A stretch of DNA of 28,946 nucleotides from JBAZWE01 sp041658605 (GCA_041658605.1 JBAZZU010000026.1:1-28946), one strand, 5' to 3'. Positions 7,643 to 16,200 are shown, counted from the stretch's first letter. Translations and numbers: made by a program. Notes: generated by a model not told the origin, from the letters alone.

Positions 7643-7670
7643 GTTATACGGGATGAAAACCGTCAGGCAA
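7643..7670 (-). promoter_or_regulatory. Putative promoter for thrS
   Basis: A -10 TATAAC (7643-7648) and a -35 TTGCCT (7665-7670) are spaced by 16 bases and end about 30 bases before the thrS ATG. The match is good at -10 and moderate at -35. The -35 lies inside a small CAGGC/GCCTG inverted repeat. Confidence 0.45.
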
Positions 7671-7712
7671 TAGCCTGCCGATGACAGTTGCCGCCAAGTT
7701 TAACATAGAAAA

Positions 7713-7773
7713 GTCATCCTGAGCGAAGCGAAGGATCCCGTTTTGAGATTCTTCGGCTTCGCCTCAGAATGAC
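7713..7773. repeat. Inverted pair of GTCATYCTGAG-type interspersed repeats
   Basis: The element beginning GTCATCCTGAGCGAAGCGAA at 7713-7737 is followed by an inverted, slightly diverged copy at 7747-7773 that ends CAGAATGAC. Together they form an imperfect ~25-bp stem with a 9-base loop. They share the GAGCGAAG core with the array at 71-238. The element sits upstream of thrS in the gap before the Met-rich gene and contains no gene. Confidence 0.75.
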
Positions 7774-7882
7774 ATCCTGTAACACTGGAATGACGTCCCG
7801 TAAGATCTGCCGGTGAGTCTTACTCAATCCCGGTCATTTATTTCAGTCACCGCCAAAGTCCACAGCCCGGAGCGGCAATCGG

Positions 7883-8893
7883 TCAGAGCTGCCTGGCGCC
7901 GCCGAGGAATGTCCCAAGCCAGGCGTGATACCAGAACTGGCCGTCATCGCCGTTCACGCTGAGCATTCCGAATGTACGGCCGTCCTTATCTACCTTGACC
8001 GTATAGTAACCATAGAATGTTTCTGGCTCGCCGGCCGTTGCTCCCGGGAGTTGAGTGTCGAGATATTTCTGGGCTCGGGCGCGCGCATCGGCCTTCTTCA
8101 CCGTCATGTCTGTCGTCGCGGCAGTATTGGTCTGGCCGCTGGAATTTGCCTGTGCGCCAGCGTTGCCCATCATGCCGCATGTGCCGCCGTCCATCATGCC
8201 GTTCTGCATCATGCTACTGTTGCCGCCGCCGTCCATCATGCCGCCTTGCATGCCACCCATCGAACCGCTGTCCATCCCGTCCATTGAACCATGGTCCATA
8301 CCTTCCATCGAACCGCCGTCCATCGACCCATGGTCCATGCCTTCCATCCCGTCCATACCATCCATCATGCCACCATCACCGCCCGTGGAATTCTGGGCTC
8401 CGTATTTGCTATTCCACATCATGCCGGGACCCGGCTCGGTTGTTACTTCGCCAGAGCTTCTGTTCACGATCAGCTCGAGAGCTCCAGAACCGGTGCTCTG
8501 CTCGACGACGCGGACATAAAAACTGTTGGTGAACTCGACGATCTCTTTGGCTTTCAGGTCGGGGTTGCCTTTATCGTCGAGATAGCGCTTCGCCACATCC
8601 GCTGCCTTGTCAATCGTAACCGGAGCAGTCGCCGCGTCAGTGGGTCCGCCCATCATGCCCATCATCCCAGTCATGCCGGACATTCCACCCATGCCGCCCA
8701 TCATGCCACCCATGCCGTCCATCATGCCGCAGCCGCCGTCCTTCATGCATGCGGAATCTCCGGAGCCATGCATTCCATTCCGGCACGCGGTCGTATCATC
8801 CGACGACCAGAAGAACAGGTATCCTACCAGGGCCGCCAATATGGCCACCGCACCTGCCGCCAGGCCCCAGTTGAGCAGCTTGCTGTTATCCAT
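7883..8893 (-). CDS. Membrane-anchored Met/Gly/Asp-rich protein with a duplicated PepSY-like domain
   Basis: I do not recognise a named family for the whole 336-residue protein. It has one N-terminal transmembrane helix (about 8-28, LAAGAVAILAALVGYLFFW), then two Met-rich segments (about 35-85 and 170-245) built from MxGM, MDHGSM and GGMM units. Between and after these come two similar alpha/beta domains of 60-70 residues, one starting ADVAKRYLDDKGNPDL and one ARARAQKYLDTQLPGA, which look PepSY-like. The Met, His and Cys ligands (CRNGM, KDGGCGMMD, MDHGS, TCGMM) suggest binding of Cu(I) or Ag(I) outside the membrane, as in CopA/SilE-type Met-rich proteins; that is inference. It is the last gene of a three-gene set with two SHOCT proteins, 27 bases after the nearer one. 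Confidence 0.8.
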   Translation of the reverse strand: MDNSKLLNWGLAAGAVAILAALVGYLFFWSSDDTTACRNGMHGSGDSACMKDGGCGMMDGMGGMMGGMGGMSGMTGMMGMMGGPTDAATAPVTIDKAADVAKRYLDDKGNPDLKAKEIVEFTNSFYVRVVEQSTGSGALELIVNRSSGEVTTEPGPGMMWNSKYGAQNSTGGDGGMMDGMDGMEGMDHGSMDGGSMEGMDHGSMDGMDSGSMGGMQGGMMDGGGNSSMMQNGMMDGGTCGMMGNAGAQANSSGQTNTAATTDMTVKKADARARAQKYLDTQLPGATAGEPETFYGYYTVKVDKDGRTFGMLSVNGDDGQFWYHAWLGTFLGGARQL

Positions 8894-8920
8894 GTGATCC
8901 TCCCGTTCAGTGCCCGGCGA

Positions 8921-9202
8921 TCAGCCGGTCAGGTCTTTCTTCTTCTCTTCGAACTCAGTCTTGTCGATCTCGCCGCGGGCGTATCTTGCCTTGACGATAT
9001 CAAGTGCCGACTCTTCCGGCGCATGGTATGTTCCGCCGCCGTGGCCGCCATGCATTTGTCCGCCGGCAGTCTGACGTACAAGCCATACTACCAGTAGAAC
9101 TATACCTACTATGATAGCAACCCAGAAGACCATCATCAGGATTCCGCCAAAAATACTGACGTCGCCACCGTTGCCCCCTGTCATCCATCCATCGTTCATC
9201 AT
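8921..9202 (-). CDS. SHOCT-domain small membrane protein
   Basis: The 93-residue protein begins with a Gly/Met/Asn-rich tip (MMNDGWMTGGNGGD), has one long hydrophobic segment (about 18-45), a Gly/His-rich link (GGQMHGGHGGGTYH) and ends in a SHOCT motif: ALDIVKARYARGEIDKTEFE. SHOCT is a short C-terminal helical pair found at the end of many small bacterial membrane proteins and thought to aid oligomerisation. The His/Met-rich link matches the metal-ligand theme of the downstream gene. GGAGG is 8 bases upstream of the ATG. Confidence 0.85.
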   Translation of the reverse strand: MMNDGWMTGGNGGDVSIFGGILMMVFWVAIIVGIVLLVVWLVRQTAGGQMHGGHGGGTYHAPEESALDIVKARYARGEIDKTEFEEKKKDLTG

Positions 9203-9329
9203 TTCAAAGCACCTCCTCGATCGCAGCGCCCATGCGCATGCGTTTTTTTAAGTCATGCCTGTCATTTACCCGGCACAACCGGGCACAAACCCGGCGCGCC
9301 GTAACCCGTAAACCGATATTCCGGCATTT

Positions 9330-9527
9330 CTACTGCAGGTCGACCCGGCGCTGCTCGTATTCCGCCCTGTCTATCTCGCCCCGGGCGTAGCGTTTCTTGA
9401 GCACTTCGAGCGGAGTTTCGACACGGGTATGTGTCGCCGTGCCGCATATCCCCCCGCCATTCGCGTTTGCCTGGCTTAATACCAGCCAGACCCCGGCGAT
9501 GACCACGACTATCAATATGATTCCCAT
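9330..9527 (-). CDS. SHOCT-domain small membrane protein, second copy
   Basis: This 65-residue protein has a single N-terminal membrane helix (MGIILIVVVIAGVWLVLSQA) and a C-terminal SHOCT motif, PLEVLKKRYARGEIDRAEYE, nearly identical to that of the next gene 127 bases downstream. The short link holds one Cys (GGGICGTATHT). AAGGAGAGAAGAA lies directly upstream of the ATG. It is the first gene of the set leading to the Met-rich protein, and the upstream gap carries two possible regulator sites. Confidence 0.8.
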   Translation of the reverse strand: MGIILIVVVIAGVWLVLSQANANGGGICGTATHTRVETPLEVLKKRYARGEIDRAEYEQRRVDLQ

Positions 9528-9587
9528 TTCTTCTCTCCTTCTTCGAGGGGGACATCCGCGCCTGCTTCAGCAGGACCGGCCTGCAAG

Positions 9588-9621
9588 TTGTGGCGCATCC
9601 ATCGGGGTGGATGCGCCACAA
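9588..9621. repeat. Perfect 13-bp inverted repeat upstream of the SHOCT genes
   Basis: TTGTGGCGCATCC (9588-9600) and its exact complement (9609-9621) flank an 8-base loop, ATCGGGGT. No T run follows on either strand, so it is not a typical terminator. It lies about 60 bases upstream of the first SHOCT gene, where it could be an operator or a leader hairpin. The whole 9528-9860 gap holds no gene: it contains this repeat, the 11-bp direct repeat and the typA terminator. Confidence 0.7.
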
Positions 9622-9687
9622 TCTACACATCCCCGTTATTCATATAAATATTCTGCCCCCAGGCCATGAAGAAATAGTGAAGCAAAT

Positions 9688-9705
9688 GTTAAGAACAGGT
9701 TAAGA
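9688..9705. promoter_or_regulatory. 11-bp-phased direct repeat, possible OmpR/PhoB-type site
   Basis: GTTAAGA occurs at 9688-9694 and again at 9699-9705, exactly 11 bases apart. Tandem heptamers with one-turn spacing are the usual binding form for OmpR/PhoB-family response regulators. It lies about 160 bases upstream of the SHOCT/Met-rich set, facing the minus strand. No regulator gene is in the window. Confidence 0.35.
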
Positions 9706-9821
9706 GATTCGGGAACGCCGCAGGATGCCTTGCGGTTATTTGCGCGGATTTACCTAAGATGTGCGGAATGAAAACGACCTGGGATCATCAGTCGCTTTAA
9801 AACCGCTGGAGGATATCTGGA

Positions 9822-9849
9822 AACGCTCCCGCAGAAGCCTGCGGGCGTT
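9822..9849 (-). terminator. Probable terminator after typA
   Basis: On the minus strand CCCGCAG, loop GCTT, CTGCGGG form a 7-bp stem, extended by AACG/CGTT around a small bulge. It starts 12 bases after the typA stop. The following T run is weak (TTTCC). Confidence 0.5.
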
Positions 9850-9860
9850 GCGAGCCGGAA

Positions 9861-11690
9861 CTAGCTCCCGGTCGCCGCTGAACGACTGGCTTTGACCCTG
9901 TCCGTCTTGAGCAGCAGTTTTTTTCTGAGCCTCATGCTCTGCGGAGTTACTTCGAGCAGCTCGTCGTCTTCCAGGAAATCCAGACCCTGTTCCAGGCTGA
10001 GCATGGTCGGTGTAGTCAACACTATGGCGTCGTCGGCGCCCGATGAACGCATGTTGGTCAGTTTCTTTTCCTTGGTCACATTGATCTCCAGATCACCCTC
10101 ACGGGAGTTGAGACCAACGATCATCCCCTCATAGACCTGCGTCTGGGGATTGAGGAACACGGTGCCGCTGCGCTGCGCGTTGTTGAGGCCGAACGCGACC
10201 GTCTTGCCAGACTCGCTCGCGATCAGCGCGCCGTTCCTCATCCTGGGAAGCGGGGCGCCAAGCGGCTGGAATCTCACAAATACTGAATTCATGATCGCAG
10301 TACCCCGGGAGAGCGTCAGCAGCTGGTTCCTCAGGCCGAGCAGCCCGCGCGTGGAGATCTCGAACATCAGCCTGGTCGTGCCGTCGGAGTTCTCCTCCTG
10401 GCTGAGCATGAACCCTTTCCTGCGGCCTACCTCGCCGGAAACGGCGCCCACATATTCGGTAGCCACGTCCACGGTAAGTTCCTCAATCGGCTCGTTGACC
10501 TTTCCCTTGACCAGTTTCGTTATCACCTGGGGTTTGCCTACCTGCAGCTCGTAACCTTCCCGCCGCAGGTTCTCAATGAAGACCGAAAGGTGCAACTCGC
10601 CGCGGCCGGATAATACGTAGTCTCCCGCCGCACCCATCTCCATTCTGAGGGAAACGTTCGTCTCGAGCTCTTTTTCAATCCGCTCGAGGATCTGGCGGCT
10701 GGTGACGAACTGTCCTTCCAGACCGGCGAACGGCGAAGTATTCGCCGCGACCGACATCTTCAGGGTAGGTTCTTCGATCTCGATGACAGGCAGGACTTCC
10801 CGGTTATCGCTGTCGGCAAGGGTCTCGCCGATGCCGGCGTTCCTGATGCCGGTAAGGGAAACGATATCGCCGGCGTGAGCCTCTTCGACCTCGATCCTTT
10901 TCAGGCCCTGTGAGACATACACCTTGTCGATCCTCGACTGCTCCTCGGTGCCGTCCTTCTTCATCAGGGTGATCGTCGTGCCGGGCTTGATCGAACCGCG
11001 CTTAATCCGGCCGATAGCATGCTTGCCCTGGTAACTGTCGGGGTCAAGCTGGGTAACGAGCATCTGGAAAGGTTCGTCGCGCTGGACGTCCGGCGCGGGG
11101 ATATGATCAAGTATGGCTTCAAAGACCGGAGTGAGGTCGGCGACTTCGTTGGCATTCTCCGGGATCTCCTCCCAGGCCTTGCCGCCCCTTGCCACCGCGT
11201 AATATATAGGGAAGTCGAGCTGGTCGGAGTCCGTCGCCAGGTCGAGGAAAAGATCGTTGGTCCTGCTGATGACCTCTTTTATCCTGGCATAGGGCTTGTC
11301 GATCTTGTTGATCACGACAATCGGCTTGAGCCCCAGCTCGAGTGCTTTCTTCAGGACGAACTTGGTCTGGGGCATCGGCCCTTCCTGCGCGTCAATCACC
11401 AGGATGACGCCATCAGCCATGTTCAGGGTACGTTCGACCTCGCCGCCAAAATCAGCGTGGCCGGGAGTATCGATGATATTGATCTTGGTATCGCCATATT
11501 TAACAGCCGTGTTTTTGGCCAGGATCGTTATGCCTCTTTCCTTCTCCTGGTCATTTGAATCCAGGATCAGGGTCTGGGTGAATGCGGCCTCGTTTTCCCT
11601 GAAGGTCCTGGACTGCTTCAGCAAACCGTCCACAAGGGTTGTCTTTCCGTGATCAACATGGGCAATAATGGCGACGTTTCTCAATTTCAT
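9861..11690 (-). CDS. typA: Ribosome-associated GTPase TypA/BipA
   Basis: TypA is an EF-G-like translational GTPase that binds the ribosome and supports 50S assembly and growth under stress. The product has the G domain with AHVDHGKTTL (G1, about 10-19), DTPGHADFGGEVERTLNMAD (G3) and VINKIDKPYAR (G4), then the EF-Tu-like domain II and the BipA-specific C-terminal domain. I start it at ATG 11690 (609 residues, MKLRNVAIIAHVDHGK), which has an AGAGAG just upstream. The frame also opens 33 bases earlier, but that codon lies in the terminator after tRNA-Val. The gene stands alone between tRNA-Val and the SHOCT set. Confidence 0.96.
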   Translation of the reverse strand: MKLRNVAIIAHVDHGKTTLVDGLLKQSRTFRENEAAFTQTLILDSNDQEKERGITILAKNTAVKYGDTKINIIDTPGHADFGGEVERTLNMADGVILVIDAQEGPMPQTKFVLKKALELGLKPIVVINKIDKPYARIKEVISRTNDLFLDLATDSDQLDFPIYYAVARGGKAWEEIPENANEVADLTPVFEAILDHIPAPDVQRDEPFQMLVTQLDPDSYQGKHAIGRIKRGSIKPGTTITLMKKDGTEEQSRIDKVYVSQGLKRIEVEEAHAGDIVSLTGIRNAGIGETLADSDNREVLPVIEIEEPTLKMSVAANTSPFAGLEGQFVTSRQILERIEKELETNVSLRMEMGAAGDYVLSGRGELHLSVFIENLRREGYELQVGKPQVITKLVKGKVNEPIEELTVDVATEYVGAVSGEVGRRKGFMLSQEENSDGTTRLMFEISTRGLLGLRNQLLTLSRGTAIMNSVFVRFQPLGAPLPRMRNGALIASESGKTVAFGLNNAQRSGTVFLNPQTQVYEGMIVGLNSREGDLEINVTKEKKLTNMRSSGADDAIVLTTPTMLSLEQGLDFLEDDELLEVTPQSMRLRKKLLLKTDRVKASRSAATGS

Positions 11691-11723
11691 CTGATAAAAC
11701 TCTCTTTCTGGATTTACACACAA

Positions 11724-11747
11724 AAAAAGGCTCGTCTGAGCCTTTTT
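11724..11747 (-). terminator. Terminator after tRNA-Val
   Basis: AAAAAGGCTC, loop GTCT (AGAC on the minus strand), GAGCCTTTTT form a 10-bp stem with seven T following on the minus strand. It starts 7 bases beyond the encoded CCA of tRNA-Val. It also reads as a terminator on the plus strand. Confidence 0.85.
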
Positions 11748-11753
11748 ATTTTT

Positions 11754-11829
11754 TGGTGGGCGATACCGGGCTCGAACCAGTGACCCCCAGCTTGTCGAGC
11801 TGGTGCTCTCCCAACTGAGCTAATCGCCC
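11754..11829 (-). tRNA. tRNA-Val (anticodon GAC), CCA encoded
   Basis: The minus strand folds as a full cloverleaf. The acceptor is GGGCGAT paired with ATCGCCC, the discriminator is A and CCA is encoded. The D arm is GCTC-AGTTGGGA-GAGC, the anticodon stem CCAGC/GCTGG, and the T arm holds GGTTCGAGCC. The anticodon GAC is at 11794-11796. The anticodon loop reads TCGACAA, so position 33 is C rather than the nearly universal U. Promoter and terminator flank it, which suggests an active gene. Confidence 0.92.
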
Positions 11830-11868
11830 GCGCACTTCTCGAAAAAACGTTTGACTGGTAGCCTGTCA

Positions 11869-11897
11869 ATTGTAGCTAGACCAGCGTGTTTAGGCAA
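11869..11897 (-). promoter_or_regulatory. Putative promoter for tRNA-Val
   Basis: A -35 TTGCCT (11892-11897) and a -10 TACAAT (11869-11874) are spaced by 17 bases and lie about 40 bases upstream of the mature tRNA 5' end. The -35 is the same hexamer as in the thrS candidate promoter. Confidence 0.55.
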
Positions 11898-11978
11898 GAC
11901 GAACATGTAATGACCATGTTTGGGCGATAATTTTCGCGGGTAATCTTTGGCATATAACCTTCCAGGGAGGATTGGATA

Positions 11979-12215
11979 ATGAAAGAAGTCCATGTAAGCC
12001 TGCATAACATCCGTAACTGTATCTGCAAGGACTGCCCGAGTTTTCCCGGTCTCTGGAAAGAGCTTACGCACGCGGAATCTCCAGGCCTGTTCTGCGCGCA
12101 CGGCAAATCCAGGATCGATATCGATCAGAAGGGATGCGTCTGCGGTGACTGCGAAGTCTACACGGAACATGAGCTGACCGGCGCCTATTTCTGCGTCAAC
12201 GGAAAAGCTCAATAA
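11979..12215 (+). CDS. Cys-rich DUF2769-like protein
   Basis: This 78-residue plus-strand protein has eight cysteines in two matching halves: CICKDCP (14-20) followed by FCAHGKS, and CVCGDCEV (53-60) followed by FCVNGKA. The CxCxxCP plus FCxxGK pattern matches my recollection of DUF2769, a small family common in anaerobes and methanogens with no known function. The eight Cys could hold two metal ions or Fe-S clusters; that is inference. GGGAGG lies 8 bases before the ATG. A weak -10 (TATAAC, 11953-11958) precedes it. It is convergent with the Os1348-like gene, leaving only 9 bases between the two stops. Confidence 0.8.
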   Translation: MKEVHVSLHNIRNCICKDCPSFPGLWKELTHAESPGLFCAHGKSRIDIDQKGCVCGDCEVYTEHELTGAYFCVNGKAQ

Positions 12216-12224
12216 TCCCGTTTG

Positions 12225-12452
12225 TCAGCTGGGATTGACCGCCCAGTTTATATACCATGAGCGCAGACGGAAGTTGACACTGTCGGCGAATTTGTCCATC
12301 TCACGCCTGTCGATACCAGCCAGGGCCTGCTTTTCTTCCCCGCTCAGGTCATACCCCGCCATCGCCTCGCTGGGATTCCTGTAAAACCGTTCGCGATACT
12401 GCTGGTCGACGACCGCCCGTCCAACAACGGCCACTACGCCTTTCTTAGCCAT
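12225..12452 (-). CDS. Os1348/NHLP-like small protein (LigA-type fold)
   Basis: The 75-residue product reads AVVGRAVVDQQYRERFYRNP then EAMAGYDLSGEEKQALAGID. This resembles the small helical proteins annotated as Os1348-family NHLP clan or LigA-like, in which a damaged nitrile-hydratase or dioxygenase small-subunit fold is used as a leader or stand-alone domain. No RiPP maturase lies nearby, so a peptide natural product role is not supported here. I start at ATG 12452, with AAAGGTGG six bases upstream; a GTG three codons earlier overlaps that site. Function is unknown. Confidence 0.7.
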   Translation of the reverse strand: MAKKGVVAVVGRAVVDQQYRERFYRNPSEAMAGYDLSGEEKQALAGIDRREMDKFADSVNFRLRSWYINWAVNPS

Positions 12453-12667
12453 GCTTACCACCTTTGCTGTCTGGCGCCTTATGGCGTCCTGGAGTAACAG
12501 AATACCCGCAAGGGGGAAAAACTATCCTTAAGATTATAAGCCGATGCCTCATAATCCTCCCATTACTAGATAATTAAATTATTCCTGTTTAGAACTCCAC
12601 ATCTTCAGGGAATGGATATAGAATAATCCAATCATCCAAGACTTCCCCATTTAATCAAGGAGGATCC

Positions 12668-13129
12668 ATGTTCAAAAAGATACTGGTAGCAGCTGATGGT
12701 TCTAGTCGTGCCGAAAAAGCTTCAAGTTACGCCATCGGTCTGGCCAAGAGCTGCGGCGCGGAGCTCAACGTTGTCAGCGTGGTTGATATCGGTTCTCCCC
12801 GTTCCGCCATGGAAATCGATCCTGATTTCACCGAGGAGCTCAAAGACAGCATCGATGTGGGCAAGCTGGAAGACGAACGCAAGAAGATTGAAAACCAGAT
12901 TGTTGACCACGTGAACAAGATGGCGTCAACTGAAGGCGTCTCGGCATCCGGTTCTGTCAGAGTCGGTCATCCATCTGAAGAGATTCTCAAGCAGGCCCAG
13001 GAAGCAGGTTGCGATCTCATCGTCATGGGATCACACGGGCGCCGCGGCCTCAGTGCGGCTGTCATGGGGAGCGTCTCGACAAATGTAATACACGCCGGGG
13101 CATTCCCGGTGCTGGTAGTCCCCGAATAG
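12668..13129 (+). CDS. Universal stress protein, UspA family
   Basis: The 153-residue cytoplasmic protein has a single Usp domain: KKILVAADGSSRAEKASSYA at the N-terminus and the ATP-binding signature GSHGRRGLSAAVMGSVSTNV near the C-terminus (G-2x-G-9x-G-S/T). ATP-binding Usp proteins act in stress and dormancy. AAGGAGG sits 4 bases before the ATG, a short but usual spacing. It is transcribed alone and is followed by a strong terminator. The 200-base gap upstream is AT-rich and must hold its promoter and that of the divergent small gene, but I see no clear consensus. Confidence 0.95.
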   Translation: MFKKILVAADGSSRAEKASSYAIGLAKSCGAELNVVSVVDIGSPRSAMEIDPDFTEELKDSIDVGKLEDERKKIENQIVDHVNKMASTEGVSASGSVRVGHPSEEILKQAQEAGCDLIVMGSHGRRGLSAAVMGSVSTNVIHAGAFPVLVVPE

Positions 13130-13167
13130 ACCCGCGGCGCTTTAAAAGAGTTTAATACTCGTCATAC

Positions 13168-13201
13168 AAAAGGCACTGGCCAGGCCAGTGCCTTTTTTTT
13201 T
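13168..13201. terminator. Bidirectional terminator between the UspA and protease genes
   Basis: AAAAGGCACTGGC and its exact complement form a 13-bp stem around a CAG loop, followed by nine T on the plus strand and a shorter T run on the minus strand. It ends the convergent UspA and M4 protease transcripts. Confidence 0.92.
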
Positions 13202-13227
13202 GGATGCCGGGTCAAAAGCTTTTTAAC

Positions 13228-16200
13228 TCAGGGCAGGACCATGCCTTCCACTTCGTTGAAATGTCCGTTCCACAAAACCCGCTGGCTGGTAAATACGTTA
13301 TGGTTCGGCGCACCCGGATTGCCCGGACTGTAAGTCGCGGAATCATAGCCTTTCACCTCGACCGGTCCGCCGAGCACGCCGCCGTAGGTCGGGGTCTTCG
13401 TCGCGCCCGGGGCTATTGTGAGGACTTCCATCATCGTTCCGGCTATCCACACTTCGGCCTTTACTTCAGTGACGGTCGGATTCGATACCAGCACCCAGTT
13501 CAACGAACCGGCGCTACGCTGGTCGTACCATGAGAAATGATAATCAGAACTGAGCCTGTTTGTGCCATAGCCGACAGTCTCTCCAAACGACGCGCCGAAA
13601 AGTACTCTCTGTGTCGTATAGAAGCTCATGTTGGGGGCGCCCGGGCTGTCCGGATTGTAAGTCGAGGCGTTATAGCCCCTGACTTCGACCGGACCACCGA
13701 TCTTACCGGGGAACTGTGGCGTGATGATGCCCGATGCAGGCACTTCGTAGTACTGGTTTCCAGTCGCGGAATTCGTCATGCGATTACCCGCTATCCATAT
13801 CTCCGCCACCAGATCGTTGCCCGCGTCCGGATTGGCGACAAGGACCCAGTCCATGGCGCCGTGGCTCTTCTGGTCGTACCAGGTGAACAGATAGTCGTTC
13901 GTCAGTTCCTTTTCGGGGATACCGAACACCTCATTAAAATTGCCGCTCCATAAAACACGCTGTGAAGCGATGACGTTGCGTGGCACCGAGGGACTACCGG
14001 GCTCGTAGGCCACGACTTCTACCGGACCGCCACGAACGCCGGGATATGAAGGCGTCACGTTTGCACCGGGCGCGATGCTGTATGGCGTTGGATTCATCCT
14101 GTTCCCGCCAATGAAGACATCCGCCTGCACGGTGGACGTCCCGGGATTGGCTATCAGTACCCAGTTCAGTGAATCGGAGCTCTTCTGGTCATACCATGTG
14201 AAGTAATAATGACTGTCAAGCCTGGACTCGGCGAATGCGGTTATTTCCTCAAAGGAGTCACCAAAAAGCGTCCTCTTGCTTACTACCTGTGATTTGGCGT
14301 CGAGAGACGAAACCTTGATCGGTCCGCCCCTGGTCCCAGGGAACATTACCGGTTCCGTCTCACCGGGGTTCGCCGTGATTGGAGCCAGGTTCATTTTCGT
14401 GCCGGCGATGCTGACATCGAAGCCTGCTGCATCCGGCCTCGTGGAAGGATTGCCCATCACGACCCAGTCATACACGCCGCTGCTCTTCATGTCGTACCAG
14501 GTGAAGTAATATGCAAGCGGCTGCTGACCTGTGGTAAAGCTCCAGGTCTGGTTCTGGGCAAGGTTGTTTCCAGCTTCATCGGTGATAGCTGTGGTAAGAG
14601 TGGCATCGTAGGTCGTCTCGTAGGCAAGATCAGCGGCCGGGTCAAAAGCTGCCCTATGTGCGCCACTGTCATATGTCACGCTGCCGCTGACCGCGGATCC
14701 GTCTGAATGCCTTTTCAGAGTAAAGCTCGATGAGGTAAGGGTCGCCGGATCGATGGCTTCCGAGAACACGGCAGTTACATTCGAGCTGGCATATATGCCG
14801 GTCTGTAACGCGACGGGGTCGGTTGAGCTAACGGTCGGAGGTGTACTGTCACTTGGGGGCAGATATGAGATCCCTGTGGTGTAATCGTTCACAGCGATCG
14901 GGACATCGGTCGCGGTGTACGTGGTGCCATGATCGGTAATGGTAAACTTGCTGATCTGGCCAGTGTCCTGACCGGCCGCGTCATAAACCTTGAGGAACCA
15001 GCGGTTCTGCATGCTCGGCGGCAGATAGGACGCTCCACCGGCGATATCGACTGTGGAATAGATATTGTCGGCAGACCCCCCCTGGCGGTTTGATACCGTG
15101 GTCGACCACGTCGGCGAGTCGGGATTGCCCACACCCAGGGTAACGACAAGGTCTCCCCTGTACGTATGGTCGATCTCAACCCTGGCGGTAGTCACTGACT
15201 GTCCGCCGCTGCCGATGCCGACCGCAGCAAAGCCGTTATTGACTGCCGTGACCTCAGCGCTGCTGCCTCCATACAGATCAGTCGCGGCCTGGATGCTGGC
15301 GTCACGGGCATCGACGAACTGGGAGCTGGTATCGAGATAGACGGTGAGGGTCCGGTACCAGATCTTCTCCATTTTGTCCTTGCCGATGGAAGTGGCGACG
15401 TTGTAGGCCGCCTTGTTGGGGATGCCGCTGTTTGTGTGGACTCCGCCGTTGTCGCTGCTTGTATTGACGTAACTATTCATATGGTCCGGCTGACCGTAAG
15501 TGGTCGGGTTGGACATACTCCTTAACGCGTCTCCCGGAGTTCCGGGCGTATATACGTCCTCACCCATCAGCCAGTCGTCACGGTCGACCATGACCCCGAA
15601 GACATCGGAATACGATTCGTTGAGCGCGCCCGACTGGTAGGAATAAACCAGGTTGGCCGAGTATTGCGTCACGCCGTGCGTAAGCTCGTGAGCCACGACG
15701 TCAAGGGCGTTACCCAGCGGGCTGAAAACGCTGCCGTCACCGTCGCCATATGTCATCTGTGAACCGTTCCAGAAAGCGTTGTTATAACTTGTGCTGTAAT
15801 GGACAGTTGACGTCAGCTGTGCGCCGCCGCCGTTGAAGCTGTCGCGGCTGAAAGTATTGTAGTAGTAGTCGTACGTGAGGCCGATGTTGTTGTGCGCGTT
15901 CTGTGCGGTCGAATCGGAAGAAGAACCGCCTTCGGACATCAGCAGCGTCCCCGGCAGGCTGGTGCCGTTGTTCGCGGTGTATGTCTTGCGGGATTTTGCG
16001 TCTTCAAGCGCGTCGTAGGCGGCTACCGGCTTGCCGGTCTGCGCATCAATGAAAGAAATAAGCCGTATGGGAGGATCGTCCGCAGCCAGCGTTATTTTCC
16101 ATGCCAGGACGGCTTCCTGCCCGCCGGGAGCCCAGACGACCAGCTGCGATGGTTCGAGCGCCGAGGGAGCCGCCTCTGTGCCATATGTTTCCTGGGTCTG

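Noticed and set aside
8291..9097. Long plus-strand reading frame opposite the Met-rich gene
   Set aside because: It is the antisense of the Met/Gly-rich codons (His-rich low complexity) with no ribosome-binding site or family similarity.
9588..9621. Intrinsic terminator
   Set aside because: The 13-bp stem is strong, but no T run follows on either strand.
11691..11723. Upstream start of typA giving 11 extra residues
   Set aside because: That codon lies at the base of the tRNA-Val terminator and the added residues are unlike TypA; the ATG at 11690 gives the family start.
12225..12452. RiPP precursor peptide gene
   Set aside because: Although the fold resembles NHLP leaders, no cyclodehydratase, lanthionine or radical-SAM maturase is nearby and there is no Cys/Ser/Thr-rich core.
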